This document shows positions 47,118 through 59,440 of a stretch of DNA of 64,000 nucleotides, piece after piece. The stretch covers positions 21,712,201 to 21,776,200 of the forward strand of contig NC_065571.1 of the NCBI RefSeq assembly GCF_937616625.2, read 5' to 3'. The notes under the pieces were generated by a model that had not been told where the DNA came from, ran no database searches, and was given only the letters and a program-made list of their open reading frames with translations. The translations under genes and the position numbers were made by a program. Numbering within the stretch: position 1 is the stretch's first letter; every line of letters starts with the position of its first letter. Source of the DNA: Mercurialis annua (Eukaryota > Streptophyta > Magnoliopsida > Malpighiales > Euphorbiaceae).

Positions 47118-49510
47118 ACATGATAAAAAAATTTCAATTACTTTACAAGTTAACATTTGAAATCAATTTTCTTTCGAAACATTTTCTAGACATTACACTC
47201 TGTGAGACGTGCACTCGTCCATCTTGACATATTTTCCCATCTCTATTATCCTAGTCCACCAGCCATTAACGAAAATATCCAATTTAAAAAATAAAACTAT
47301 AATTTACCTAACAACGAATCTCCCCTCAAATCAAATTAATTTTTTTTTCCCAAAAGGCATCAAAGTAACACGACCGCCTTCACAGCTTCACTATCTGTTT
47401 TGGCATATCACCTCTCTACCTGATGAAAAACACCAGTGTAATTATTACACTAATCAACCTCGAACAGAGTTTCTATATTCTTTTTCAGAATGCCAAAAGT
47501 CAAAGAACTTTAATACTCCAATTTACACAACGAACACGATCTAGAAATGCATAACGCTCGAAATTCCACGCACGAGGTAAACACTCACGAATAGAATTAT
47601 TCCACCGGTGCTGAGTAATATAACTCAAATCGCCTTTCTCTGACCAGGACAGATTCAGAATTCGAATCTGCGAACATCTCTTGAGAATCGCTCCTCAAAT
47701 TTATTGATAAGAAAATTAATCACTTCGATTCCCAGGGTCAAACGTTCGATCCGGCTAAACCATTTAGAACATCTAAACTAATTGCAGGGTCAAGACAAAG
47801 GTTCGAATCGCACATTGTCACCAACGCCAAAGTTAAGCCAAAGAAAAACTGGCGAGGAATCCCTCACGTGCTACTCCACACAATGAGGTCAACAAGGACA
47901 AAAACAGATAAGGCTTAACTTAATCAAACATAAGAGACAAGAATAATAACATAGTAATATAGGTCAAGAATTGATCACACATCCGAAAAACACTTAAGCA
48001 TCTTGCAGTAAAACAATTACTCATTTGGATGGTTAAACAATATAAATATCAAATGATTGAGCATAGAACATCTTATATGATCAACGAATTTCCTATCGAC
48101 ATGGTAACAACTCAAACAACCCGGAAATGATTAAAATATTAAATCATATAATAACATATTCAAAACGTCAATTCAGAATAAAACGAATTGTGATACTGAT
48201 CAAAAGTACGCATTAGAAACAATTTTGAAAGATAAAATTTATAAAATAGATTTCAAGTTCATGTTGAACCCCACAGTTTTAAAATCATTTTCCGGAAAAC
48301 CTCTTTATAAAACTCTGGTAAAAAAAAAATTGATTCCCAAATGCTCCAAATTAAAATCATCGAGTTAGCCGAGTAATTACAACTTCCAAGCTCAAGTCCA
48401 AGTTTGGATAACCCAAGTCAAACCCGTAATAACCATTTGCAAAAACATACACAACGCTGTTTTAAATCCGGAAAATACGCATTTTAAAATAAACCCCAAT
48501 TCTTTTCAAAATAGGAAGCTCGACGCCACCCAACAACAACATCAAACCCATCACTAAAGTGAGGAAAATATTTAATCTTTAACAATCTTTTTGGAAGCAC
48601 ATACTTCGGTCAATACTAGCAAATCGAGCATAAAACCAACAACAACAAAGTGTTGACAAACCAAAATATGGTAAAATTATAAAAGTAATACTAAATTGCC
48701 AAAACTGTAACACCTTTCAAAATAACTTTTATTTTCAAACGATCACTTGAAAATAACAAGTTAGACATAACATTCTAATTTTAAGAATTTGAGAAATTCA
48801 TTTTATTTCAAAAGAACAAACCCTTTTTCAATCCTTAGTCAAATGTAAATTTTTTGAAATATATGAATTTCATTTTTATTGACAAGATACTGAAAATGAT
48901 ATTTTAGGGTGTTGTATCCATACTACCCATTTGACTTTTTGCATAAAAACACCGGTTAGGCCAAAAATAATTTTCTTATAGTAATTTAAAACCAATACAT
49001 GGCCAATAACGTAATTGATAAAACGTGAAAAAAAATTCGGTCAAAATCATTTAAACCCAAAACAATGTCAAAGCCTGACAAAATATTAATTTTTTAGAAA
49101 TCAAAGCTCACAGCCAAGTCAGAAGTACTCACAAAACAATTGAACATCCACAACATCATTAAAGCATAACAACTAAAATATATCACCCAAGTGAAAAGCA
49201 ACATCATCAAGATAAGGCAATTAACATCATACCCAAGTATGACATAAAGAAAATTACCTACATCAGTTTTTCCTAGAAATCAAAAGCAATTAAATCATCC
49301 AAGTAAAATAACATCAATAAAAGCATCAAATCAAAGTATAAATAATGACTGACTTGACGCAATCCTATCGGTGTAGGAAGAAGGTTTTAAAATCAAAAGA
49401 TGACGTTTCAAAGACAAGACATGAACCTAATTCTGCAGTAGTACTTATGACTCAATAACAACTTAACAGAGTAAACACATAACAAGCAATGACCTTGGTT
49501 TGAAACCAAA

Positions 49511-49522
49511 GCTCTGATACCA
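49511..49522 (-). promoter_or_regulatory. Primer-binding site of element G
   Basis: GCTCTGATACCA on the + strand, i.e. TGGTATCAGAGC in element sense, four bases after the LTR end. It matches initiator tRNA-Met. Confidence 0.88.
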
Positions 49523-49526
49523 AGTT

Positions 49527-52431
49527 TGTCATGACCCAATTTCATGGATCGCGACCGGCGCTAGGGTATGGGTATGGTTGTACCAAAACCCGTAGCAAGG
49601 CTTATGGAAAACAACCAATCATATTAACATGCAGAAAATCCAATGCTCGGGGGCAACCGAGACTCCAACTTAAACAAAAAGTTTATATAATGATATTTCC
49701 ATTAAATAATAAATAATCAGAGTTAAACAATTTAATATGCTAAAGCATAAAATAAGTAAGTCAGACCCAATCCGAGAACAGCTATAATAATATAGACTTC
49801 TATTTTACTACTGCGGTCTAAAAATAAAAATTTAGTTTGACAATTTGTTAAAATGAAATAAACCTCCGAGGAATAAAGAATCAGAGATCAGTAGACTCGC
49901 TCAAACTAATAAACCTGGAAAATGGGGAAAACAACGGGGGTCAGATATACTGAGATGAGTTCGCAATACTATTTACATTTATTAAGTTTAAAACCCTTAA
50001 ATCAAAATCCTTTTATACTAATATAATATATATGATTATGGAAAAACAGTATTGAAATGATCCCAGCGTAAGTATGACATAGCATACTGAAAAACCCAAA
50101 GTGTACGGGAACAAAGCCTCGTCATATACCAGAGTAAGCAAGACCTTAGTCTGCCGATCCCAGAGTACTTACCGGTACACACAGTCTCGATACAAGCCTA
50201 TCGAGTAGATCGTTCCAATCCAGATCCATAATCGCTTAAAACAGTTCGAAAACATTTATAATACTAAAATAAATTGCGGTACTTAATAAAGCGGTAAATA
50301 GCACTACAAACTCACTGCTTGCTAATCCACGTGAAAAAACCTTGGCAAGCGACAAAACCTGAATCGACTACGAAGCACGCATAGTTCTAAGGACATGGTA
50401 AAAACCAATATTAAAATAAACCTCTAACTCTAGAGAATACTAGACGCCACATAGGACTAGCACAAATAACAAGTCAGGTAAAGCATACAGAGTAAACACA
50501 ATACGCACTCAGACAAATAAAAATGCCATAATAAAACAAGTCTATTGAGTTCTCGCTTTAAAATCCATTTCGGAAAATATTATTAAAATACTATTTAAAT
50601 AATAAATGAATTTAAATTCAAAAATAATGGGTTAGCCGAGTTATCGATAACTACCAAGCTAACCTCAAATGCCAGGCGACCCAAGTCTAACCCGACCCAC
50701 ACTTTATCCAATATTATAAACCATAGTTTATAATTTAAAAAAATACCCATTTGATAAAACAATAAATTAATTCTTAAAACGGAACTCAATAACTTAAAAC
50801 TCAAGTAACAAATAATTACTAACAATTTACTTGATTAAAATAAAGTAAAAAAAACGTTTAAAATCTTAAATGTCAAATTGACACGTCTAGTCAATAATTC
50901 CATAATTTAATAATTACCGAGTAATTATAATTTATTGGTTAATATATATATATATATATAAAAAATTACTGCTCTTCATTATAATTATAAAAATAAATTA
51001 AATTATAATGAAGCGAATATTATTTTCAAATTTAAAATAATGCTATCGAATTGCAAATTTAGAACTCAAACAAAATTCAAAAATTCAAAATAAAGATCAA
51101 TAAAAATAATAAGTATAATAAATCAATATCCTTTAATAACACAACCAATGGAAAATAAGGAATGAAACATGGCCCATCATTTTGAGAAAATGATCAATAC
51201 AGTACATATGTCCCAAACGTAATTAACAATTAAGCCCAACATAATTCAATAATTTAAGTAACCTTTTAACCATTTTCCTCAATTCCAATAACACCCGCCA
51301 AACACATTCAAAAGCTATAGATTATAACAACACACAGACCAAACTTCCAAAGCCAAAACTCAACAAAAATACCAGGCAATACCCAAGCAAATCTCATCAA
51401 AGCTAACTAAGATCATACCTCAACAAACAAGAATGAATTTACAACAATCTTGAATCAATTATTTATGCTAATAACTCGCAGCAAGGAAATTTGGAATCCG
51501 AGGACAATGATGAAAGCAATTTGAATACTAAACCTAGTAAATTCAGTTATAGCCTAATTAAACAAGAGGTAACAGATATCCAACACAAAATCATACTCCA
51601 AAGGAATAATAGCAAATTGACAGAAGCTTTGATACCAAACAGAGGAACCATAACACGTAAAAATACGAAGAAACGGCGGCGACTATAGCGTATGGATTTA
51701 AGTACCGTTTGGCGAAAATGTAGATGAGAATCGTAGAGGCATGTGTCTACTACGGCTGAGACAAGACGGATCTCAATTTGATGCTATAGCGAATGAGATA
51801 TCAGTTAAGAGCGGAAGTCTCAATTTTTAAACAAAAGCTAAGAATAAGAAAACGGTGAAACGACGGCGATCATAACGAATTGAGTAACGTACCAATTTCA
51901 ATTTTGAAGTTTAGGGATTGTAGAGGATTAAGTCTACTATGGATGGGACAAAACGGCTCCCAATTTGATGCTATAACAATTAAGATCGAGTTAAGGAACG
52001 AAGGTATTGATTTATAACCCAAACTGAGAAACTGAGATTTGAACTCACCAATTTTGCAGCGAGATTTTTAGAAAATATTAAGATGTAATGACAGTTAAGG
52101 TTTGCTAGAATTGGTAGGGATAATTTAGGGTTTGAAACGAGTTTAAATAGGAAGGGAAATGTAAGGAAAAACGAAAGAAAAAGGAACTCAAACTGTAACT
52201 TTCAAATTATACAGTGTCTCGTTAATTATGAATAGGAAATGCATGGGCAACCATCCAAGGAAAAGGAAATTTGATCTTGGGCCAACCAAATGGGCTTAAT
52301 CAAAATAATCAAACTAAAAACCAACCAAACATTTAATTTAAACCACGAACTGAACCACGAATCCACACGCGATTTCAATTATTATTACCAAAACTCATCA
52401 GAAAAATTAAAAAAAATTACGGGATATTACA
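49527..52431 (-). repeat. 5' LTR of element G
   Basis: 2905 bp, TGTCATGACCC at 49527 to GGGATATTACA at 52431 (both inverted). Contents: TACTACTGC (49806-49814), hairpin CTCGATA/TATCGAG 50186-50205, G-box 50328-50333, and two related units around 51725-51785 and 51910-51970 with hairpins whose arms differ compatibly (sense GAGA/TCTC and GGGA/TCCC). Satellite continues at 52432. Confidence 0.93.
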
Positions 52432-52824
52432 AAAAAGGCGAAACATTAGGATTTGTTTCGTACCATTTTTAAGGTTTGGCTTAAATCGCTAAAACGGTGG
52501 AATGTTAGGATTTTGTTTCGTAATATTTCAAACGTACGCTAAAAAGGTAAAACGTTACGATATGTTTCATTATGTTTTAAACGTTTGGATTGGTTTCGTA
52601 AAGTTTTAAACGTATGGCTTAAATCGCTAAAAAGGGGAAACGTTTGCATTCTTTTCGTAACATATTAAAGGTTTGGCTTGCAAAAAAGGTAAAATTTTAG
52701 GATTTGTTTCATAACGTTTTAAACATTTGGCTTAAATCGCTCAATAGGTAAAACATTTGGATTTGTTTCGCAATGTTTTAAACGTTTGGATTTGTTTCGT
52801 AACGTTTTAAAGGTTTAACTTAAA
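52432..52824. repeat. Tandem satellite array, segment 3
   Basis: Resumption of the 60/90-bp satellite beyond the nested block, showing that B/G entered the array. It ends at 52824, where H begins; TTAAA (52820-52824) would be the left copy of H's target-site duplication, but the right copy is not in view. Confidence 0.93.
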
Positions 52825-55772
52825 TGTAATACCCTGTACAAAATTCTGACAACTTCCGATAGTATTTGTTTCGTTTGCGAATAATTGGTTCGATTTAAGG
52901 GTTGTTTATTTTGTTTGTTGCTTCCGTTGTGGGTCAACAAACATTGTACATTGCTGAAATGGACAGGTCTCGTTCGAGACCTGTCCCTTTGATTCACAGG
53001 TCTCGAACGATACCTGTAAAAAGGTGATGTGGTCTCGTTCAAGACCATTAGGTCTCGAACGAGACCTTTGTTTTTTGGCCGGTCTCGTTCGAGACCAACA
53101 AGGTCTCGAACGAGACCCTTCGAATATTCAGCTGGTCTCGTTCGAGACCAACGTGGGATTTCAGGGCTCACTTAGCCCTTATTTTTCTCCTCTCTGATAA
53201 CCGATTTCACCTGGATTCTTGCACTACTTAAATCGTTTTCTAAACCCTAATCTTTTCTTCAAACTTTCATCAGACTCTAGCCGCTCTTTCCTTTTCATAT
53301 TCTTCGTGATTTTATCGCCAACTCGCTGTGTAAATCAGTAAGCTTCAAGTTATAAATTCTGTTTTTTTAGCTGAAAACGACACTTGCGTATTCTGATTCA
53401 TTCTTCCTCGTTTCAGCATCAAATTTCATTCCGTTTGATTCCTTAGATTGAAGAATCAGTCCTCTACAAGTCCGAGTTTAGTTTTCATAAAACGGTATGT
53501 TATATTTCTCGCTTTAGCTGCCGCCGTATTACCGTTTTTAAGTTATTGTTATTTCAATTCTAAAACGATACTTTCGTTTTTTTTGATCTATTCGCAGACG
53601 TTTGGAGATCGAATCCAGTTCCGTTTCTTTTCCGCGTCAGTAGACTCGTTCCTCTACGATTTCCTATCTTGAATTATCCAAACAGTACGTTATTAATCCC
53701 GTTATAATCGCCGCTGTTTCACCGTTTTGTTTTGTATTTGACTGTGAACGTTTATAATTGTTGCTACCAAATCTCTTTTATTTCCTTTGGCTATCATTCT
53801 GTTATTTTAGGGATTATAATGTTTTGAATGTTAGTCGTTAATCATTTAGCCTTAACTTGTATTTTTCCCATCGATTTTGCGTTTATAGTTTTGGGTTTTA
53901 AGTCGGTTTATTAGTTTCAGTTTATAGTGTTATGATGGGTGTTAAGAAAGATATTTTTTAGTTGGTTTGATTAAGAATGGTGAGTATTTGTTAATTGAAA
54001 GCAAAAGGTTCAAGTATATAATTTTTGAAATTTGAATTGTTGAAGATAAATTGGTTGGCTGGTATATTCTGGGCATGAGATGTTGAATTTGTTATGAATG
54101 GTTGGTAGTGGTGGAGAAAAGACATGAATTATCCTTAAGATATTTTGTTTTAAACTAATTGATTTCTTAAGTTAAATATTATCAATTCTCTAATTGATTT
54201 TGATTTCATTTAGGGATTTCATTTAAGCTGAAAGTTTGACAATTTGTTAATATTAATTTTATAATGATTCAATTATAATTAAATAAATAATTATTATTTC
54301 TATATACAGTAAAGGGAATAGTATTATTTATTTATTTTGACTATTATAAATGGGTATTGGGTATTATTATTATTTAATTACTATTTTAAGATTTTGGCTT
54401 ATCGGGCCAATGTGATTTATAATTTAGCTTTTTTATTTTTTATGTTGGTTTATTTAATGAAATATTTTGCCAGTCTATTTTAATTACTTGGGTTTCAAGA
54501 TATTGAGTTCCGTTTTGATATTAATTAATATTTTATTTAATTATAATTATAAACTATGGTTTATAATTTTGGAATATCAATTGGGTCGGCATAGACTTGG
54601 GTCACCGACATATGAGTTTAGTTTGGTATTTTTAAAAAATTCGGATAAACCACTATTTGAGGAATTTAATTAAGTTATCATTTAAATATTATTTTAATAA
54701 TATTTTCGGACTGGATTTAAAGTGTGAACTCAATAGTCTTATATTATTACGACATTATAATTTATTTGAGAATTGTGTTTCTCTGTGATTTTATCTAACT
54801 TATAAATTGTGCTAGTCTTACGTGGTGTCTAGTATTCTTAGATTTAGGGGTTGGAGTGATTTTAACTTATGATTTATTTTTAGACTCTTCGTCTACTCGC
54901 GCTCCAGAGTCGAACTAGGGTTAGCTGTTTGCCGAAGTTTCACGTGGATAAGCAAGCAGTGAGTTTGTAGTGCTATTTACCGCTTTATTAAGTATCACAA
55001 TTTATTTTAGTATTATAAATGCTTTTGAACTGTTTTAAGCGATTATGGATCTGGATTGAAACGAGCTACTCGATAGGCTTGTATCGAGACTGCGTGCACC
55101 GGTAAGTACTCTGGGATTCGGCAGACAAATGTCTTGCTTACGCAGGTATATGACGAGGATTTGTTCTCGTCCACTCTGGGTTTAATCAGTATGCTATGTC
55201 ATACTTACGCTGGGATCATTTCAATATTGTTATTCCATAATCATATTATATTAGTATAAAAGTGTTTTGATTTAAGGGTTTTAAACTTAATAAATGCAAA
55301 TAGTATTGCGAACTCATCTCAGTATATCTGACCCCGTTGTTTTTTCAAATTTTCCAGGTTTATAATTTGAAATCTGGTCCACTCCGATTCTGATTCCTCA
55401 GAGGTTTTATGTTATTTAAACTAGTCTCTGTTTTTCGAACTCTTAGACCGCAGTAGAACTAGTTTATATATTACTTTAGTTATTGCACATTGAGATTGTC
55501 ATTTTTTCCGATTGATTATTACTGGCATGTTTTACTCTGGATAATTTTATTATTATATATAAGGCATGATGTTGATCATTTCAGAGATTAAGTTATTTAT
55601 ATTAGAACTGTATTATAAATTGCTATACTTAGGTTGGAGTCTCGGTTGCCCCTGAGCAGTTTTTCTGCATGTTTATATGTTTAGTGGTTTTCCGCGAGGC
55701 TTGCTATGGGTTTTGGTACGACCATACCCATACCCTAGCGCCGGTCACAATTCATGAAATTGGGCCGTGACA
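52825..55772 (+). repeat. 5' LTR of element H (family 1)
   Basis: TGTAATACCCTG to GGGCCGTGACA, 2948 bp. Palindrome cluster 52963-53152; donor-like CA/GTAAGC at 53336-53342; G-box 54941-54946 in the loop of GTTTGC/GCAAGC; hairpin CTCGATA/TATCGAG 55069-55088; further hairpins AGACA/TGTCT, GACGAG/CTCGTC and AGTATG/CATACT between 55115 and 55215; branch CTGAC 55328-55332 with TTTCCAG ending 55357; CAGTAG 55451-55456. Closest to G in its 3' half. Confidence 0.92.
52963..53152. repeat. Palindrome cluster in LTR H (GGTCTCGTTCGAGACC)
   Basis: Seven inverted repeats of GGTCTCG/CGAGACC type within 190 bp. Outer bases vary but mostly stay paired: ACAGGTCTCG/CGAGACCTGT (52963-52984), TGGTCT/AGACCA (about 53029), AGGTCTCG/CGAGACCT (about 53050), TGGTCTCG/CGAGACCA (about 53134). 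Related in sequence to the cluster of A, unlike those of B, E and F. Confidence 0.85.
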
Positions 55773-55776
55773 AAGT

Positions 55777-55788
55777 TGGTATTAGAGT
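55777..55788 (+). promoter_or_regulatory. Degenerate primer-binding site of element H
   Basis: TGGTATTAGAGT matches tRNA-iMet complement TGGTATCAGAGC at 10 of 12 positions. Both differences are C to T, in keeping with the general decay of this copy. Leader follows to 56129, with CTACTG at 55875-55880 and an acceptor-like TTCATTCTTAG just before the gag ATG. Confidence 0.8.
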
Positions 55789-56129
55789 TTTAGTTTCGAA
55801 CTAAGGCCAAATTTTTGCATGTTATGTGTTTATCGCTTTAAGGCATGTTAAGTGTTGTTGTTGTGTCATAGGATCTACTGTCGAATTAGGATTCAAGTCT
55901 TGTCTTTTGAAACGTCATCATTTGTTTTCAAAACTTTCTACCTTCACCTTTAGGAGTGTTTGCGTCGGTCTTATTTATTATTGATGCTTTATTTTTAAAA
56001 AGTTTATGTTTTACTTTGGAATGTTGTTGTTAGTACTTTGGGTGAATTGTTAATTTTTGAGCTATTTAAGTTATACTGTAAGTGTTGCCATGTGGACATT
56101 GTTTGAAATTTGTTGTTTCATTCTTAGGA

Positions 56130-57585
56130 ATGAACACTCATGGGCGTGCTGCAGCTCAGGCTGAGGCTGACGACGCTATGTCGATTGAGGTTGATCAGCA
56201 TGAACCGGAAGTTCAAGCTGGTAGGGGACGTGCAGGCGGAGTTCAGGCTAGCAGAGGCCGAGCTGGCAGAGGTCAGACCGGCAGAGGTCAGGCTACTGGA
56301 GGCAGAGGTAGGGGACGTGTTTGTGTAGGCGTTCAGGCACCCGGTGTACCACAAGTTCCTATGGATCCATTTGATTTCATAACGTTTCTGGCTTGAATCA
56401 CTGCACTCCAGGATAATCAAGTGCAACTGCAGGCGAGACAGATCGCCATTCAGAACTAGTATGCTATGCTGGGACAAATTGTACAGCAGTAGGTACCACA
56501 AGCTGGTGGTGTTGCGGTTGGTGGTGTTGGAATCACTAACAGGGATTTGGTGTTGGCTTATTCGAGGCTAAAGCCGATTGAGTTTGCGGGCGATGGTGAT
56601 GCCCTAGACTTTCTGGAGGAGGTTGAGCGGAATGCTCAGAGGTTGCAGGCTTCTGAGAGGCAGACAGTTTTCTAGTGGAGTTGTCCTTGAAGGGTCCTGC
56701 AAATGACTTGTTTCGCAGGGAAATTTGTGCAGATATGACTACTATTACTTGGGCGGATTTTCCGACTCGATTCACGGATTTTTACTTGCCTTTTTCAGTG
56801 ACGGAGGATCACAGGGATAGATTGCTGGTTCTGAAGAGAGGAGACATGTCGGTACATGAGTATACTACTACGTTTGTGAGGCTGAGTCGCTTTGCCCCAG
56901 ATCTGCAGACTGAACAACAGAGGGTGAACGACCGGTACGTGAAGGGTCTAGGCGCTGACTTTATTAGTCTTCTGACTGAGACGTACAGAGACTTCACCAG
57001 TGTAGTGGACAGCGCTCGTCGTATGGAGAGTACGTTATTGCATTTTGGGAAAATAACTGAGACCAAGACGGTGGCGGTGTTGTTCAGAGTAGTGGGCTGC
57101 AGAGTGGTAGCACCAGCTATCAGTACAAGCCTTCCCAGTACAAGAGTCTGAAAAGGGGTGGTCGAAAAGGGTATCATCCGTATTCTCACAGTTCTGGTTA
57201 TAGTGGGAGTAGCCGTGGATCTGGTCGCGGTTAAAGTGGTACTTCTAGTGTTCCATTTTGTCAGAATTGCAGGCGCAGACATCCGGGACAGTGCCAAGTC
57301 GCACCAGGTTGTTGTTATGCTTGTGGCCAGCAGGGTCATTTTGTTAGGGAGTGTCCGGCGTCTGGGCAGAAGATGTCGTCGACTAGTGTTGCTCAACCAT
57401 TCTTTCAGCAGCAGAGACCTGTTTGCACTCCTTCGCTGGGGTATTCTCAACCTGCCACTTCGTTTGATGTCTAGCGGGGCCGTGGTTCAGGAGGGCGTGG
57501 TTTTGGTGGCCATGAAAATGGTAGTAGAGGCTCGAGTAGTTACAGTTCTTCTCAGGCAGCGCTGTAGGGACAGGGTTAGGCTAGA
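56130..57585 (+). pseudogene. gag of element H (degenerate)
   Basis: Starts MNTHGRAAAQAEADDAM after TTCTTAG. An N-terminal Arg/Gly/Gln-rich repeat region follows (about residues 30-70). The Gag domain comes next (LKPIEFAGDGDALDFLEEVE, WADFPTRFTDFYLP, then VHEYTTTFVRLSRFAP and NDRYVKGLGADF). A CCHC zinc knuckle CYACGQQGHFVREC lies at 57313-57354, preceded by CQNCRRRHPGQC. Disruptions: stops at 56394, 56457, 56490, 57232, 57472, 57565 and 57577; a frameshift near 56670; and another between 57030 and 57150. Gag would form the particle and bind element RNA. Length before damage would be about 480 residues, usual for this group. Confidence 0.9.
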
Positions 57586-57939
57586 GTGTTTGCTTTGACT
57601 CCTCAAGATGCTCATGCATCAAATGCCGTGGTGCAAGGTACTAGTCCCATTTTATTTGTAGATGCTTTGGTCTTATTTGATGCGATTGCAACCCACTCTT
57701 TTGTTTCTTCGAGTTTTGCTGCTAAGTTAGGTGCGACACCATCTAGGTTATTAGAGCATTTATCTGTATCTACACCTATGTCTGACTGTGTTGTGGTGGA
57801 CGTGGTTTATCCATCTTGTTCTGTGGTTATACATGGTAGAGATCTTAGTGTTGATTTGATTATGCTTGACATGTTATCTTTTGATGTCATCTTGGGGATG
57901 GATTGGCTTTCACGCCATTTTACTTCTATCGACTATTGA
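57586..57939 (+). pseudogene. Retropepsin-like protease of element H (active site altered)
   Basis: An uninterrupted stretch of 117 codons, in frame with the upstream zinc knuckle: FALTPQDAHASNAVVQGT, then LFDAIATHSFVSSSFA, and ILGMDWLSRH near the end. Plant Ty3/gypsy proteases have D-S/T-G-A-T-H at this site; here the Asp is kept but the next two residues are A-I, so the catalytic triad is lost. A TGA at 57937-57939 closes the frame. In an intact element this enzyme cleaves the Gag-Pol polyprotein. Confidence 0.9.
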
Positions 57940-58990
57940 GGGCAGTCGGCTGTATTTGGGATTCCTGGTGATATTCCTTTTTCTTTCCAAGAGGAGAAGG
58001 CGGAGACACCTAAGAATCTAATTTCGGCGATCAAGGCCAAGCGTATGATGGGCAAAGGTTTCCAGGATTTCTTAGAGGTGGTTCGTGATTTAGAGGCTGG
58101 CAGTGGTGATGTGCATAGTGTTTTGATATTTAATGAGTTCACTGATGTGTTTCTAGAGGAGTTGCTTGGATTACCACCTGATCGTGACATTGAAATCTAT
58201 ATCGATGTTGCTCCTGGAACAACTCCTATTTCGATACCTCCGTATCGGATGGCTCCTGTAGAGCTGAAAGAGTAGAAGGAACAGTTACAGGAATTGCTGG
58301 ATAGTGGTTTTATCAGACTGAGTACTTCTCTGTGGGGTGCTCTTGTGTTGTTTGTCAAGAAGAAGGATGGTTCTTTTTGGTTGTGTATCGACTACAGGCA
58401 GCTAAACAAGGTTACTATCAAGAACATATATCCTCTTCCTCGCATTGATGATTTGTTCGACTAGTTGGAGGGTGCTAAGTGCTTTTCGAAGATTGACTTG
58501 AGATCCGGGTATCATCAACTTCGGATTCGAGACATCGATGTGCCTAAGACTGCTTTCAGAACGCGTTATGGGCATTTCGAGTTTCTGGTCATGTCATTTG
58601 GGTTGACTAACGCACCAGCAGCGTTTATGGATATGATGAATCGGGTATTCAAGCCGTTTCTAGATCAGTTCGTTATTGTGTTTATTGATGACATACTGAT
58701 TTACTCTCGTAGTGAGGAGGAGGATGCTTTCAACTTGAGGAATATAATGCAGACTTTGCGTTAGCATCAGCTGTATGCTAAGTTCTCGAAGTGCAAATTA
58801 TGGCTGGATCAAGTTACTTTCTTAGGACACGTGGTGTCAAAGGATGGGATCAAGGTTGATCCGACGAAGATTAAGGCGGTTATGGATTGGCAGAGGCCGA
58901 GGTCAGTTATCGGGATCAGAAGTTTTCTGGGGTTAGCTGGCTATTATCGTCTGTTCGTGCAGGATTTCTCCAGAATATCTGCACCGTTAC
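57940..58990 (+). pseudogene. Reverse transcriptase of element H (degenerate)
   Basis: Same frame as the protease. Recognisable motifs in order: FLEELLGLPPDRDIE (about 58150), [39 protein letters not shown] (about 58490), [15 protein letters not shown], the catalytic box [10 protein letters not shown] with F-I-D-D at 58681-58692, [17 protein letters not shown], and [20 protein letters not shown] stops at 58273, 58462 and 58762. A small deletion near 58990 shifts the frame at the linker to RNase H. The active-site aspartates are intact, so damage is by stops rather than loss of the core. Confidence 0.93.
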
Positions 58991-59440
58991 TAAACTAACA
59001 CAGAAGGGTTTTAAGTTTGAGTGGACTAACAAGTGCGAGTTGAGCTTTCAGAAGCTCAAAGAGATTTTGACTTCAGCTCTTGTATTGGCTTTGCCATCTG
59101 GCATTGAGGGGTTCACTATGTATTGTGATGCTTCTCGTATCGGTTTGGGTTGTGTGTTGATGAAACATGGTAAAGTGATTTCCTATTGTTTTCGCCAGTT
59201 GAAGAAGCATGAGGTGAATTATCCTACTCATTATCTGGAGCTGGCAGCTGTGGTTTTTGCTCTTAAGATTTGGAGGCACTATTTGTACGCTGCGACTTGC
59301 GAGATCTGTACTAGTCATAAGAGTCTGAAGTACATCTTTGATCAGCGTGAGTTGAATTTGAGGCAGCGGAGATGGTTGGAATTACTGAAGACTACGATTG
59401 TTCTATTCAGTACCATCCGGGTAAGGCTAATGTGGTAACT
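58991..59440 (+). pseudogene. RNase H domain of element H (degenerate)
   Basis: Reads in a frame shifted from the reverse transcriptase: [37 protein letters not shown] with the first catalytic Asp, [18 protein letters not shown] with the Glu, then [17 protein letters not shown]. The usual motif is TDHKSL; here Ser replaces the catalytic Asp. A further frameshift near 59400 joins to the next segment. It would degrade the RNA strand during reverse transcription. Confidence 0.88.

Larger units (their letters stand above)
45012..49526 (-). mobile_element. Non-coding interior of element G
   Basis: Read on the minus strand: primer-binding site TGGTATCAGAGC (complement at 49511-49522), leader with TACTACTGC, about 2 kb of A+T-rich sequence, the structured domain (46923-47117), a block shared with E (inverse of TCTGTGATGATGG near 46770 and CTCGCGA near 46861), then AATTCGAGGACGAATTTTT and a polypurine tract at the 3' LTR. 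The ORFs present are short and lack any gag or pol motif. Confidence 0.8.
19182..52431 (-). mobile_element. Element G (LARD-like, family 1) including nested insertions
   Basis: Minus-strand LTR retrotransposon. The 5' LTR is 49527-52431, the primer-binding site 49511-49522, the interior 45012-49526, and the 3' LTR is split into 42343-45011 and 19182-19400 by insertion of D. About 60 bp at the outer end of the 3' LTR are missing where G meets B, so no target-site duplication remains on that side; the right flank is AAAAA (52432-52436). The two LTRs differ by only a few percent by eye. The interior has no gag or pol; protein supply from an autonomous relative such as H is inferred. Confidence 0.87.
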
